In this document: piece after piece, positions 45,245-57,239 of the stretch | Numbering within the stretch: the stretch's first letter is position 1 | Layout: every line of letters starts with the position of its first letter | NCBI GenBank assembly: GCA_020466095.1 | Contig: CM035807.1 | Location: forward strand, 104,123,002-104,187,001 | Origin: Chlorops oryzae | Lineage: Eukaryota; Arthropoda; Insecta; Diptera; Chloropidae | Direction of reading: 5' to 3' | DNA length: 64,000 nt | Position numbers and translations under genes: made by a program | Notes under the pieces: generated by a model | The model's input: only the letters and a program-made list of their open reading frames with translations | The model's database searches: none | Told to the model about the DNA's origin: nothing

Positions 45245-45311
45245 AACGAATAATAATGATCTTTTTACTCTCCCTATTACTGTTAAGTTGACCCTCCTAC
45301 CTCTGAAAACG

Positions 45312-45317
45312 AATAAA
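45312..45317 (+). terminator. poly(A) signal of Rrp40
   Basis: AATAAA 68 nt after the Rrp40 stop codon; no other AATAAA occurs before it. Confidence 0.6.
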
Positions 45318-45713
45318 TCGTATTCTTATAAATATTTTTTTCCTCCCTTTCACTCTAATATTTCGCGAATTTGAAGAAAATTATTGAAAAATTTGAGGTT
45401 ATGTTCAACTAAATAAAAAAGAAGGTTACAAAACTCACATCCATAATAAAATCAATTTCAAACGGTGTGTGCTATTTTCTTCCTAAATTTTATTTTTATT
45501 TATTAATATACGGTGTCGTTATATTTTCCAAAACACTTAGTAGCGCACTTTGAGTTCGTTGAAGATCGTCCAAAATTAAACTTTTGTCTTTGCATATTGA
45601 TAAGATATCCCATCTGTTGCTATAATCGAGTACAAAGTCTTGTTTATTTAAGGATAAGGTAGCCGAAAAATTTTTGCATTTATATAACAGAAATAACTCA
45701 GATTGAAAGTGCC

Positions 45714-46670
45714 ATGGGTTTCCTTGCTGGTTTGGCTATTGCCGTAATTTTATACCACGTTATATCCGTATTATTATGGATGATTTTGGATTGCAATATT
45801 CTTCTATGGTTCAAAGAACACTTTGGGAATCCCATATCCACACTGCGTGGCCAAGTCGTCTGGATAACTGGAGCGTCCAGTGGCATAGGACGAGGACTTG
45901 CATTAGTGCTAGCAAGGCAGGGAGTAAAATTGGTACTTTCTGCCAGGAATGTAGAACAACTCAAGGAAGTGCAAGCGGAATGTCTCCGTGGCGGTCTGCT
46001 AGCTGAGAATGATGTTCTTGTTCTACCGATGGATATATTGGATATAAAAGCCCATGAAAAAGGGTTAAAGACAATATTGGACGCTTTCGGAAAGCTTGAT
46101 ATTTTAGTGAACAATGCTGGGAGATCACAACGAGCCGCTTGGGAAGACATAGACATACAAGTCGATCGCAGTCTTTTCGAGTTGGATGTTTTCGCAACAA
46201 TTCATCTATCGCGCGTTGTTGTCCGTCATTTCATAAAGGATACTTCCGGCCAAGGATCGATTGCGGCCACATCAAGTATTGCCGGTCTAGGACCAGCTCC
46301 ATTTTCAGCTACTTATTGTGCAGCAAAAAGTGCATTGAATGCCTATTTGAATTGCCTGCGCTTGGAGCATCCGAATATAGATGTCACTATATTTGCACCT
46401 GGTCCTGTTAGAAGCAATTTCTTGAATGAAGCTTTCACTGCCGTACCAGGCGAAAAAGTTGGGCAATCTACCGAAAAACAAAAGCGGATGACTGCTGAAC
46501 GCGCTGGCCATTTATTTGCAGTTTCGATCGCTAATAAAATGGATTTAACTTGGTGCGCACAGTTCCCAATAAACGTTATCGCCTATTGTATGCAGAGCTA
46601 TATTCTTAGTAGGATCTTGTTCAAGATGATGTCTAACAGAGTAATGATGAAACTTCGAAATGGAGAGTAG
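45714..46670 (+). CDS. short-chain dehydrogenase/reductase, DHRS7-like, membrane-anchored
   Basis: Single exon, 318 residues. Residues 1-30 form a hydrophobic N-terminal helix (signal anchor), as in DHRS7-type enzymes of the ER membrane. The classical SDR fold follows: cofactor motif TGASSGIG (about 53-60), NNAG (about 136-139), catalytic Ser in ATSSIAG and the YCAAK Tyr/Lys pair (about 203-207), then APGPVRSNF after the active site. An Arg in the SARN stretch after strand 2 fits NADP(H) preference. The substrate cannot be read from sequence; relatives act on retinoids, steroids or other carbonyls. The start ATG sits in GCCATGG. A hydrophobic stretch at 280-300 could add a membrane contact. 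In my memory the Drosophila counterpart lies next to Rrp40, as here. Confidence 0.93.
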   Translation: MGFLAGLAIAVILYHVISVLLWMILDCNILLWFKEHFGNPISTLRGQVVWITGASSGIGRGLALVLARQGVKLVLSARNVEQLKEVQAECLRGGLLAENDVLVLPMDILDIKAHEKGLKTILDAFGKLDILVNNAGRSQRAAWEDIDIQVDRSLFELDVFATIHLSRVVVRHFIKDTSGQGSIAATSSIAGLGPAPFSATYCAAKSALNAYLNCLRLEHPNIDVTIFAPGPVRSNFLNEAFTAVPGEKVGQSTEKQKRMTAERAGHLFAVSIANKMDLTWCAQFPINVIAYCMQSYILSRILFKMMSNRVMMKLRNGE

Positions 46671-46681
46671 TATTAAAAAAA

Positions 46682-46722
46682 AAATAAATAAATTACATAT
46701 TTGTAATAAAGCCATTTTTATT
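46682..46722. terminator. overlapping convergent poly(A) signals
   Basis: Plus-strand AATAAA at 46682-46687 and 46705-46710 serves the SDR gene. Minus-strand AATAAA (TTTATT at 46717-46722) serves Utp23, 20 nt past its stop codon. The 3' ends of the two transcripts therefore probably overlap. Confidence 0.65.
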
Positions 46723-46741
46723 GAGAACAAATGCTTGGACT

Positions 46742-47688
46742 TCAAGACTGATTTTTATTCTTGATAGTTTCTTTTATATGTGTTGGTAATTTGATTCGTT
46801 TCCGTTTCGTCTTCAATGGAGTTTTGCTCATGTCGCTTAAGCCAATTTTAGTGTTCTTAGAGTTTGGAGTCGGAAGCGTCTGTTGTTTCTGTCTTGTGCT
46901 TTTCTTACAAGACAGTGGATTGGGATTTTTAGGTCCCTTTCGTTTCGTTTTAGTTTGTGTATCTGCCTGTTTTGGAACAGGTAAGCCCTGCTCCTTTTTC
47001 ATATTTGTTATGCGTGCGTTGAGTTCTTCGGGAAGAAGGTTATTGGCTCTTTTTTGTACCCATTTCTTAGATGCAGCTGAAGGTGCTTCCAAAACAGGTG
47101 CAGCTCTATGCAAATAAAGTAAACATCGACCGGGCACTTTGCGCAAGCTCTGTTGAAGTGTGCGATCCTGTGTAGCAACAATATAGCGACTGTCTTTGGT
47201 CTTTGGAAAAGAAAAAAAATGTCTTATTACGTCTTATTTTTGCATTCAATATAATTACCATTGATTTGATACATTCAGCTGCTGTAATTGGCTTGCCTTC
47301 GTGGCCGCATTTATGAACTGCGAATTTCTTAACGATACCTGTTGCTCCCACTAAAGGACCGCCTAGAGATTCCACTTCGAGGATAATGCATTGTGTTGTC
47401 AGCAGTTTAATATCCGTTTGGAAATACTTCTTCAGCTGCTCGTCGATGATGACTTTGTTCTGAAAGAATATATAAAAAAAAATTATGTATAAATGAAGAA
47501 ATGCAATAAAATGAAGAAATTGCTCGAATGTGCAGAACACGAATCATTTCGCAAAATTCCAAATTCACCTGGAGAGCCGCTTGACAGAAAGTTCCATCGA
47601 TGAGTATTTGATACGGCTCACGATAATTGAAATTGTTGGAAAAAAATATCAACGTTTTATGTGATTTTTTTAAACGTGAAATCTTCAT
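46742..47688 (-). CDS. Utp23: rRNA-processing protein Utp23
   Basis: Joined complement of 47569-47688, 47259-47459 and 46742-47200 encodes 259 residues (yeast and human relatives are about 250). Junctions: CTCCAG|GTGAAT, TTTCAG|AACA, AATG|GTAATT, CCAAAG|ACCA. Utp23 is a nucleolar PIN-like protein of the small-subunit processome, needed for early 18S rRNA cleavages and snR30/U17 release (family knowledge). Visible: N-terminal basic piece, the family hallmark REPYQILIDGTFCQAAL (about 23-39), a Cys/His cluster fitting a zinc site (TTQC, KCGH, AEC), YIVATQD (about 112-118) at the end of the PIN fold, and a long Lys-rich tail. An invariant acidic PIN triad is not evident, as usual for this non-catalytic member. 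Confidence 0.96.
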
Positions 47689-49023
47689 TTTAGAGCAATG
47701 CTGCCAATTTTTTTTTTGTTGGCTATATCCCCTAAATGTCGAAAAATATTACTGAAATTCCCCTAAAATTGGTTTTTGATCCCCTAAATGATTCAATAAA
47801 AAATAGGAAAAAAATCAACTTTTAGATTTATGTTTTCGTATAGAAACTTACGATAGAACTCTTACTTATAACTTACTTTTCACTATTTCATTAGCTACAT
47901 TTAGGAAATTCGCCCAATTGCGCTGTCTGAGCTGTAGCAACATTGTATGAGTTCGTACTGAGTAAACTGTGCTCTACTCTAGTCACACTTAAAAACTGTT
48001 TCAACATATTTTGATTATGCTGACATTTAGGAAGGAAACAAAATTTCGCCAAAAGTGCTTTAGCGTCTTTCTTGGAGCTTACAAATTGTTTAAAACTTGT
48101 TCATGTGTAACTGGCGAGTCTGTACTCGTCGAGTCACACTTATAAATATCATTTTCGTAACTATTCTTTCCATTTGTAATTGTCATTAGAGGCAATAGCA
48201 GAATTTGACATTATAGATTGTCTTCGATACATCGTCAACAAACAAACCGTCTCTTTGACTTCGACGTCTTTGATCTCTTATCAAATTGATTTCAAAACAA
48301 ATAGAATTTTCATACGTGTGACCGGCGAGTTGTAATGCCGAGTAACGAAACGTGATTTGCATTTTGTTAATCGTATTTTTCGCAGTGTGTAATTTTTCTT
48401 CTTATGAGCCTATTCTGAGATATGCAGTAAGTAAAGTGGCCGTAAGAAACACATCGAAAAGTAATCGAAAATTTCTTGGAAGTGAATACTTTATAATCGC
48501 TTATACTGACCTGGCAAGTAATCGAAGAAGTATGCAAAGTAAATGCCAAAACAGCTGATTGCCGCTCATTTTTGACAGTAAACACGGACATCGACTTCGA
48601 AAGTGTCGAATTTTTCAAGAATTTCTCGCATTAAAAGTGAAAGTATTTACTGCCATTCTGAGTATGTATATCCCATTAATCACTATTATTAATAGCGCCG
48701 TGTTAGACATATAAATAGATGTTTTGAATAAATTGAGTGTACATAAAATTATATACTGCCAAAGTATTTCGCTTTGTATAACAAAGCACTAAAGAAGAGC
48801 GCCTTCTAGCAGAAGTGTTGAACTTTTCTCTATTTTCATTTATTTATTAGTTTTAAGTTGAATTGGAGTTGATCTCGGATCCCGCAGCCGTTTTTTTGTG
48901 AAAAAAATTTCATTCTTAAAAACAATTACAAAAACCAATTGAATTTAAAAAATAATCTTTTATGGGTCATTTACACATTTGATAGTTTATATAACAAAAA
49001 ATTAGCGTTAAAATTTAAAATAT

Positions 49024-49195
49024 TAGGGGTATTCACAAAGGCGTCTTAAAAACGTTGGAAAGTCGGAAAATCGGAAAATTGTGACTTCTTAAAAATTTTT
49101 TCAACTTTTTTTGTATCTTACACAAATTTTTAAGCAGTTAAAATTTTCCGATATTCCGACTTTCCTATTTTCCGACGTCTTTGTGAATACCCCTA
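49024..49195. mobile_element. MITE, TAGGGGTATTCACAAAG ends
   Basis: The ends TAGGGGTATTCACAAAG(G/A)CGTC match in inverted orientation over about 22 bp. The inside has GGAAAGTCGGAAAATCGG and its partial complement, so the hairpin extends inward. Non-coding. Confidence 0.82.
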
Positions 49196-51126
49196 TTGTA
49201 TTGATTCAAAAACCGATTTTAATATAAAAAACTCCGACGTTTACGCTTTTTCACGATTGCTTTGAGAGAGATTTTGACTAAATTGTCAAATGTGTAATTA
49301 TTTATTAAAATCAATCACAACCTTACGTTATAATAAATTCCTTAAAGCGCTAGCTGCCAGGGCTATCGGCTTCAAATGTGTAAATGTCCCTTTTTGTTTA
49401 AAAAATAATTTTTCTCGGGGAAGAATCCAAACCCAATACGTTACGAGCTTAGATGTAAGATATTGTGCATATTGGGCTCAAGTAAAATGTTTTTAACCGG
49501 GAAATACTTATATCCGAAGAACATATGTATATCTGAAGAATACTGTACTAAAAGAAGGAATGGCGCAACAGATTAATGCTTGAATTGAAGGTATGAAAAG
49601 CACTTAAATGGGGGTTGAATACCGTTGTAACTATGAGAAAACTACCCCGTTAAAGGTTTCTTACTCTCTTCTCCAGTCGGCTGAGCTCTCAGGCACCCTC
49701 AATATGTTTGTTAATTTAATCAAAGCTTTAGTGCATTTCGTGCTTTTATTGAAGAATTGACGCAAACGATTCATTCGGTTCATTACAAATATAAAATAAA
49801 ATAAACTTTAACACAATCAGCTGCGTTCCATTAAGACAACTCCGCATGCTGTTCGTTTAAGAGAAGAACTTTATTTAGAAGATTGTTGTTCAATCTGTTG
49901 TGCTTAATCTCCGGTTTGAACCCGGAAGATTATTTGCTCCTGATAATAGGCGGTTTTGGACTGCAATGCTTTCGCATTAGAATTACGCATTCGAGATCAA
50001 TAAACTGTACTCAAGTGTATTGTATGTAGGTAAATTTGTAAACATTAATGCAAACCGTCGATGTTTATTTGCAATTTTAAATCTCATTTCGAGCTTGTGT
50101 ATAATTTTGAGAATTAACGTGGAGCACCTACTGTGACTTGAGTTTAAGATATTGGGAGTTTTCATATACATAATTCCCGAAAGGGATCCACTTTAGTGGT
50201 TACGGGTATAGCGAAGCTATGGCCACACTTTTAAAGGCTAGACGAAAAATTGTCTTTAAGACGTGAGCAAAAGTGAAATCGATTTTGAATTCCATACTCG
50301 TTAAAATCGAGTACACTCTTATATACTTATAAACAATGTTGGCATAATTAAGGGTTGGAATGAGATACAATTCAATTTTTCAGATTTTAAGCGGTATAGT
50401 ACTTTGAATTTCGCTGAACACATTGCTTCACGCGATGCAATAATTCTATTTTTCAATCGTAATGCTTTAAATGGTTTAATTTAAAATTTTGATTAAAAGA
50501 AATCAATTCGATTAAATGTTATAATATTCATAATAGAGCAGTCCTGCTTTCATCTAGTACTGGAGTATTAACACTATCAAGCCGAAATCAAAGCTTCTCC
50601 GAGCTAAAAGAACAGTCTTTCATCTTAAGTTATCAAAAAAAAAAAATAAAAAAAAATAAAAAAAAAAAAATAAAAATAAAAAAATAACCCCATAAAATTT
50701 TTTCCAGTGTAAAATCAAAGTATAACTTCATCAAATGGGGAAAAGATCAGAGACATAACAGTTATAAGAAATTTTTTCAAAAAATCGTATAAAATTCCAG
50801 TTTTTCCAACTTTAGTTTTCGATATTTCAAAAACTAAAGCGTCGATTAAAAATAATATACCAAAGTAAGTGGTAAGTCTTTTTCTTATTGATAGTATGTA
50901 TTTTATTTCTGTAAAACAAACAGTTCTTGAGTTATTCAGCATGAAAAAATCAGGATTTTTAAAACCTTTCTTACTTAATTTAAAGGAATGACGTCTATAG
51001 TTCTCATTTGGTTTATAAAATAGGACACATAAGGCTCGCAGATTGTTTGTACCATTTCCATGAGTTGAAGAGCCAACATACATACATATGTACATTTCCC
51101 TTAAACGTGGGTTTTTATCTAGTTGA

Positions 51127-51545
51127 GATCTATCGATACTTTCGACAACCGATACGTTCGATAGTTTCAATCATCGATAGTCTCAATAATAGATAATTTT
51201 GATAGTCGATAATTTTTAATAGATAATTTTGATAATCGACAATTTCGATAATCGAAAATTTCGACAATCGTTATTTTTATAATCGAAAATTGCGAGAATC
51301 GATAATTTCAATATTTAAAAAATTCGATAGTCTATAAGTGCTAGAATCTGTGATTTAAATAATCGATAAGTTCGACAATTTCAATAATCGGTTCTTTCAA
51401 TAATCGATAGTTTCAATAACCGATATTTCCATTAATCGATAGTTTCAATAACCGATCATTTCAATAATCGATAATTTCAGTAACCGACACTTTCAACAAT
51501 CGATACTTTAAATAATCGATATTTTCAATAGCCGATAATTTTAAT
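51127..51545. repeat. degenerate ATCGATA(A/G)TTTCAATA tandem array
   Basis: About 25 imperfect copies of a ~16-bp unit based on TCGATA(G/A)TTTCAATAA. Many units carry CGAT or TATCGAT-like sequence. No coding capacity. Related CGATAG motifs make up the ends of the 58745-59276 transposon. Confidence 0.85.
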
Positions 51546-53407
51546 ATATAGGTACATACATAGGTACCTATTAAAGTCGGTATGAGCTGCACGAAAGTGC
51601 CCAGAAAAAAAGTAGGTATTTTTTACCGTACCTATTATTTACCGTATTCATGAATGCGGGTCTCAAAATTACTCACTTAAGTGTCGCATCCATGTGAAGG
51701 CTCTGTGGGAGTGTCACTTGGACTGTGCTCATTAATATGGATGGGTTAGTGTCACCTCCCGACGAGGGGAGTACTGCTTCAGAAGGCCAAGAATGTATTA
51801 AATTAGAATGAGCAGAACTCATTGATTTCACTTTTGTCATAATTTTAATTCACTGGTTTTGGTAATGTTTAGGTAATGATTATTAATTAAATTATTTATT
51901 ATTAACTCAAAATCTTTCATTAAGACGAGAAATACTTTTCTTTCGACTTAATTTGAGCGTTGCTTTTAGTCAAATACCAAATTTAGCTTTCATAAAAGTT
52001 TTTATAGCAGGTACGAAACGTTTTTTGCTTTAAGTTAAAGTTGAATGTCTTTAGTGTAAGATTTGAGTAATATTCCAATAAAAAGGTCCATAACTCCCAA
52101 ATGAACTCCATAAAATTAATGATAATTATCTTTGGATTAAAATGACTGCTTTTTCAATTAGACACTTCTAGATCATGCGATAAAATTGTGATCTTTCTGA
52201 CGGAGTTTTTAAAAGCTCATCTGAGTATATTTTCTTGTTAATATTACGGAGAAAATAAATTACTCATGGTTCAGATATCATTTGATAAAATCATACATAT
52301 GTACATACTATATATGTATGTGTGTCTGAACTGCACCCCTTTTTGAGTTGCTGGAAATTCCGTTGAAAGCAACATTCCCAAAGATCACGAAGTCATTTGG
52401 CTTTCAGGGCCTTTTCTCCTGAATCACAGTGATCAAGGTACAAACTATCCTCGGACTACAAATGATCTTGATCAAGATCAAGTGCAATCGTGTTGAATTA
52501 TGTATTTCTATAATGACACACATATTTTTATCGAAAGAACATGGACTTGTGATGTGCCGGAAAAAAATGGATTGCGTGTTAGGGTTTGCCCTATAATACC
52601 CTACCCTAATAAATGTAATTCAACGTCGAATAGATTCTTTCGACCACATTGAAATCTAGATTCCATCGCCATCATCTCATTTGAATTCGATCGATCTTAT
52701 CGCAAACGTTTTCATTTTTATGGTTGTTCATCCGTTTGTAGGTAAAGGGTAAAAATGTAATAAGAAGGGATTTTTAAAGGAGCTCAGTCTTTTCGTAATT
52801 TCAAGCACTTGTGATTATTTAAAATTTCGTAAATTAGCCGCAAAAAATCACTTCATTCCATCACTTTCCATAGGATCGTCCAATCGCCCGATAGGAGGGC
52901 CTTAATCAAGAAATTTTTGACAAAACAATTCCGAGCATTTATTCCATGGGGCTTGTCTGACGACAACACTTTGACTCGTTTCTGTTTTGGATTTTAATGA
53001 GAGAATGTCTCATGAATCGTTTCGTGATTTTGTTTACTTTTTTTATCGTTATTATTATTTTATTAATGTTTTATTATTTTTTTTTTTTTTTTTGGGTAGA
53101 TGAAATGGGTTAACGCTTTAAGGAATGCAAATTTTTTCAAGGCATGCGTGACTTCAGTCTCGTAGTCCAGCGGGTTCATAGCTAAAAAGAGGTGAAATTA
53201 CTCATTAAGAGAGAAAATAATTAAAAATCAAAAGGGAGATACGAGGGTTCTAATTAAAATTTGAAATTGCATGTCCCAACGACTTCTCATGCTAATAACA
53301 AAGACGTGAATTTCATGCGAATTATATTGATGACAATAGGTGGAAACTTTATTGTAGGTGATGCGATTTTTGCTGGTCTTCATTCATGTCTGGCTTTCTA
53401 TGTATTG

Positions 53408-54537
53408 TAAAGCCTGAAATCCACTACACAGTTTTTTTTTTTTTTTACGTTTTTTACTTTATGCATATAGTACTATAGATGGCACTTGGCAAAAAACGTG
53501 TGTGTTGAATTGAAGTAGGCCCCCTGTGCATGCATTCTTATGAAAAAATTAAAAACGTACCACGCCCACTGAAAATTCCGGTTCCGGTCTAACAAATATT
53601 TTATAATCTTGTAACATGAACTAATATTTTTGTTAAAAATCAGATATATATAAGTTTTAATCAAAGGTTTTTCAAAGGAACTCATTATATTTTAAAGCAA
53701 AATATGTTATTTTTATACAATTAAAAATAATTAGATAAAATTTTGCTCATGTTATTGAGAAACGCTAAAGCAGAGTACTCGTGCGTCGAATATGACCGAT
53801 TATAAAAAAGTTTGAATTCCACCACTTCTGTGGTTGATATGAAATATTCAGTGATATCATAACTAAAATTGCTCGATACATAACTAGTGGCTCAAGTACT
53901 TATTACATATCATGATAAATAGAATGCATAAACTAAATATTTTTGGATCTCTTCTGAATGAAAAGGGTACAGAATTGCATAAACTATCATAAAAAACTAA
54001 AAAAGTTTAACATTAGGAAGAAAACATTGAAAAATTTCATCGCAAGTATATTTAGTTACAAAATAATGTAAATACTCAAAAAATTATAGCATCACTAGTT
54101 CACCACGGAATTCGGTTGTTGTTGTAAGTGTCCCCTATATTACTACATATATGCTTTATGCCATATAGAGCTAAGCTGCAACTTCGGCCCAATTTTGCCG
54201 CGCGAGCCACCATTTTTTGGTGAAAAAGTTCAACTGTGGTGAACCACGTCATAGCTCACATTATAGTGTGGTGAACCACGTAATAGCTTTTGGCCGAAGT
54301 TGCAGCTATAGTTCTTTATGCTTTATACACTGAAAGAGTAAATTTCTCTACTGTAGAGTCATAGAGAAAACATTCTTCTGCAGTGTAAACAGTCGTGGAG
54401 TACAAAAGAAGAACTCAGTTCTATGTAGAGCAGTAGAATCGTAGGGATGGCCTTCAGTGTACACAACAAAAATAGATTCCCTCCACTCTACACTCTTTTC
54501 TCTACGTAAAAAACTCCATAGTGGATTTCAGGCTTTA
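53408..54537. mobile_element. 1.1-kb element, TA + AAGCCTGAAATCCACTA ends
   Basis: The inverted ends are identical for about 18 bp and then diverge slightly; TA flanks both. The interior has no meaningful frame. A complete smaller hairpin (54174-54307) and a CACTGA-ended segment (about 54330-54463) lie inside, so it is a composite. Confidence 0.72.
54174..54307. mobile_element. MITE, AGCTGCAACTTCGGCC ends
   Basis: 16-bp perfect inverted ends enclose a direct repeat of GGTGAACCACGT(C/A)ATAGCT. Nested in the 53408-54537 element. Confidence 0.82.
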
Positions 54538-55913
54538 AGGTGGAGATACGATTCTTATACACTCATACTTTGTACATGTGAAGCACATGCCTCCAACAGT
54601 ATAGAAATGGGAGATTGTCAAAACAGACGCGCAAACCTAAGCACAACTATAATTGGGGCCCAGAAAAAATATCCTTAAGAATGAAAAAACTATGCAAAAA
54701 TCGCCGTCAAAGTGTCCAAATAATTCTTAAGATCTTTGTCTAATGCCGAAAAAATCATTTCAAATAATATTTTCTGTCTAGTGTATAATTATTATTTTTG
54801 AATTGATTTTTTAATTGCAATTAATACAAAGAAAACTCCTCAAAATTAAATATTTATAATGAGTTTTAAGCCATAAAACAAAGATCTTAAGAACATTTTG
54901 CAGGAGAATGAGATTGAAGACTGTACCAGCATTTAGTTATTAATTTTTCATTTTTTCGAAATTTTTGTCTTTTGAGTTTCGAATTTTAATTACAATGAAT
55001 CCAGTGGCGTAGCGAGACATTTCGGCGTCCGGGGAGCAAAAAAAAAAAAATATATAAAAATTTAAATATGATCTGGTCGCCTGGACGACTTCCCTCTTCG
55101 ATCCCCCTCACTAGGCTACTGAATGTGTCAACCATTTGTAATATTATCCATCTTTGAACATCCAATAACAAATTTTGCATTGAAAATCATCCTAAATTAA
55201 TGCAAATTGAAGATCAACTCAAAGGAAAAAGTTCCGAAGTTATAACCAATTCAAAAGGGTTAAATAACCATTTCAATTAATGTCTTCTTAAATTTCCTGG
55301 GCTCTAACAACTGTGATAACAAACATTTACGTAATAGTAATTCACATGATGTGTGCCAAAGTCGACGCATTCGCGTTTCATTTTGATGGGATTTGCACGT
55401 GTTCTGAGAAGTCGGATTTTTTTTTCCAATTAAATTTCTAATCAAAAGCGATTGATAATTTGTAGGGAATATTTCGATTAATTGATTAGAACGAATTATT
55501 TTAAGTATGTATGTAGCTGTGCATCAATCTCATCACGTGCGTTATGTTAATTACATACAGACCAAAAGACGACATAAAATACCCTCATGTCTTGCAACAG
55601 TGGTTGGTACACAGAGAAAAAAATCAACCAGAAAACTGGTTAAATCAAAAGGAAAAACATACAAAAAGGCTTCAACAGGGAATATTTTTAATTTTAACAA
55701 TTTTTCTTGTTGGCAAAAATAAAGATTTTCCTTTTGAATCAACCATATTTCAGGTTGAATTGAAATGATAATTTTCAAAAATGGATTTAAATTTAAATTG
55801 TTGAACTAACCACGGACATAATTGAAATGACAAGATAATTTTTTACACAAAAAAAAATTTCTAAAATCCTATAAAATAAAAAATGTAAAAATAAATTTAA
55901 TTAACGTTCAAAG

Positions 55914-56392
55914 CAGTGTTGGAAATGTAGGTGTAATTGTACCTTTTTCGGCCCTTTTTCACTTCAAAGGTACAGTAGGTACAATTTGTCCATTTTAGGT
56001 ACAATTTCAAGATGAAGAAATTTTGTTAGTGAATTAAATGGTGAAAGGTCTTCTGTGGTTATCTGAGTAGTGTTTGCAGAAATTGTTTTATACATTTCCC
56101 AAAAAATGGTAGCATAGTGCAGACTAGGTTCTTTCGGGAGTGAATAACACCTTCTCTCGATGAGATTGCCATTAGAATTGGTATAAATAACATCTTCTTT
56201 AAATGACCATGTCATCAGATTTGAGAAGTACTCAAATTTTCCCCTTGATGTCTTCGGCGAAAACATTAATGAATTTGGCATTAATGAAAAAAATTCCGGC
56301 TGGATATATTATATTAGGTACACTTTACTATATTTAGGTACAATTTATGGACCATTTTAGGTACACACTGAAATTTCCACTTTCCAACACTG
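55914..56392. mobile_element. hAT-like insertion, 8-bp duplication GTTCAAAG
   Basis: Ends CAGTGTTGGAAA / TTTCCAACACTG flanked by GTTCAAAG at 55906-55913 and 56393-56400. Copy B has a single GTTCAAAG at this place. 479 bp, with repeated TAGGTACAATTT motifs. A 105-codon minus frame inside is not recognised. Confidence 0.93.
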
Positions 56393-56494
56393 GTTCAAAG
56401 CAAATGGCCACAGCGCCCTCTACTGAACATAACCCCAAAAAAAGCCATCGGATGGACTTCATCCGATTTTGTCACTCCGTCGTCTTTCTAAATG

Positions 56495-56732
56495 CCATAT
56501 ATATGTAACTATATATGTCACTCAGGAGCCGTTTCTATTTTGGCTCTTTTCAACACGGTCTTGGGTACCCACCACGGTCTTGGGTACCCACAAAAATGAG
56601 CATTTTTCACTTAGGTACTCACCAAAAATATTTCTCTCTCGCTCTTTTTTTGCCTGCCGAGTAAAATCTCTTTCTAACTGGCGCGAAATGTCCCGCCCAA
56701 AATCTATGAGAGTGACATATATAGTAATATAT
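56495..56732. mobile_element. hAT-like insertion, 8-bp duplication (T/G)CTAAATG
   Basis: Inverted ends built on CATATAT...ACTATATATGTCACTC. The flanks TCTAAATG (56487-56494) and GCTAAATG (56733-56740) match at 7 of 8 positions. Copy B has one TCTAAATG here and no insertion. 238 bp, containing a tandem pair of CACGGTCTTGGGTACCCA. Confidence 0.85.
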
Positions 56733-57015
56733 GCTAAATGCTTAAAGAGTTCTAAGACGATTAAATATCTTATATGTCCTATTTTATAAAACAAATGAGA
56801 ATTATACCGAACGTAAAGAAATGTTATTAAACATATTTCCTTTCAAATCAACAAAAAATGTTGTTGACTCAACCATTTTTCTTTTGAAATTTTTGTTCTC
56901 CTCGAAATTCAAAAGGACTGTGAATAATAATGCGCCCTTTTTAAAAAATCATGGTTATGTTCGCTCAGTGTATGTACATAAATTCAAATTTTAATTCAGA
57001 ATCTATTCTCGATTC

Positions 57016-57234
57016 TACACTCAAAAAAATTTCTCAAGAACTTTACATTGTTGAGACAATGTTATTGGAAAAATTGTTGCATCAAGAATTAATTTTCAGA
57101 CCAAAACTATTTCTGTGGTCATGCGAAGAATTTTTTTTTTTTAACAATTTAAATTGTTGGGAACGATTTAACCAATAAAATTGTTGGCACAAAGTATAAA
57201 ATTTTTGGAATTACATTTGAATTTTTTGAGTGTA
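57016..57234. mobile_element. MITE, TACACTCAAAAAA ends
   Basis: TACACTCAAAAAA at the left and TTTTTTGAGTGTA at the right are exact inverted ends with TA edges. Contains ATTGTTG motifs in both orientations. Lies between the two TACAC-GAG copies. Confidence 0.78.
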
Positions 57235-57239
57235 AAATG

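Larger units (their letters stand above)
47697..55600. other. gene-free, repeat-bearing stretch
   Basis: No protein gene is supported. It holds a region of CCCCTAAA-type motifs (47735-47800) like those at 1790-1860, GTGTGACCGGCGAG-type fragments (48105-48335) like those at 1314 and 1672, two MITEs, a TATCGAT-rich array and a 1.1-kb inverted-ended element. Stretches 49500-50990 and 51570-53400 show nothing beyond AT-rich sequence, A/T runs and a fragment at about 50998-51035 related to the 55609/58443 element. Confidence 0.55.
55609..56972 (+). mobile_element. TACAC-GAG-ended element, copy A (with two insertions)
   Basis: Ends TACACAGAGAAAAA and TTCGCTCAGTGTA (inverted, imperfect). It aligns end to end with the reverse complement of 58443-59614. 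Removing the insertions 55914-56392 and 56495-56732 with one 8-bp duplication each leaves a core of 631 bp against 632 bp in copy B. The core is AT-rich and non-coding, with an AACCAGAAAACTGGTT palindrome near one end. Confidence 0.92.

Noticed and set aside
49895..49950. Minus-strand TCCGG-GTTCAAA-CCGGA, a perfect tRNA T-arm shape
   Set aside because: No A-box, anticodon arm or matching acceptor stem upstream; most likely chance or a tRNA-derived fragment.
50715..51170. 151-residue minus frame
   Set aside because: Overlaps a fragment of the TACAC-GAG element and the TCGATA array; composition is that of AT-rich repeats.
55964..56281. 105-residue minus frame inside the 55914-56392 insertion
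   Set aside because: No recognised transposase motif; could be a relic, but not supportable as a gene.
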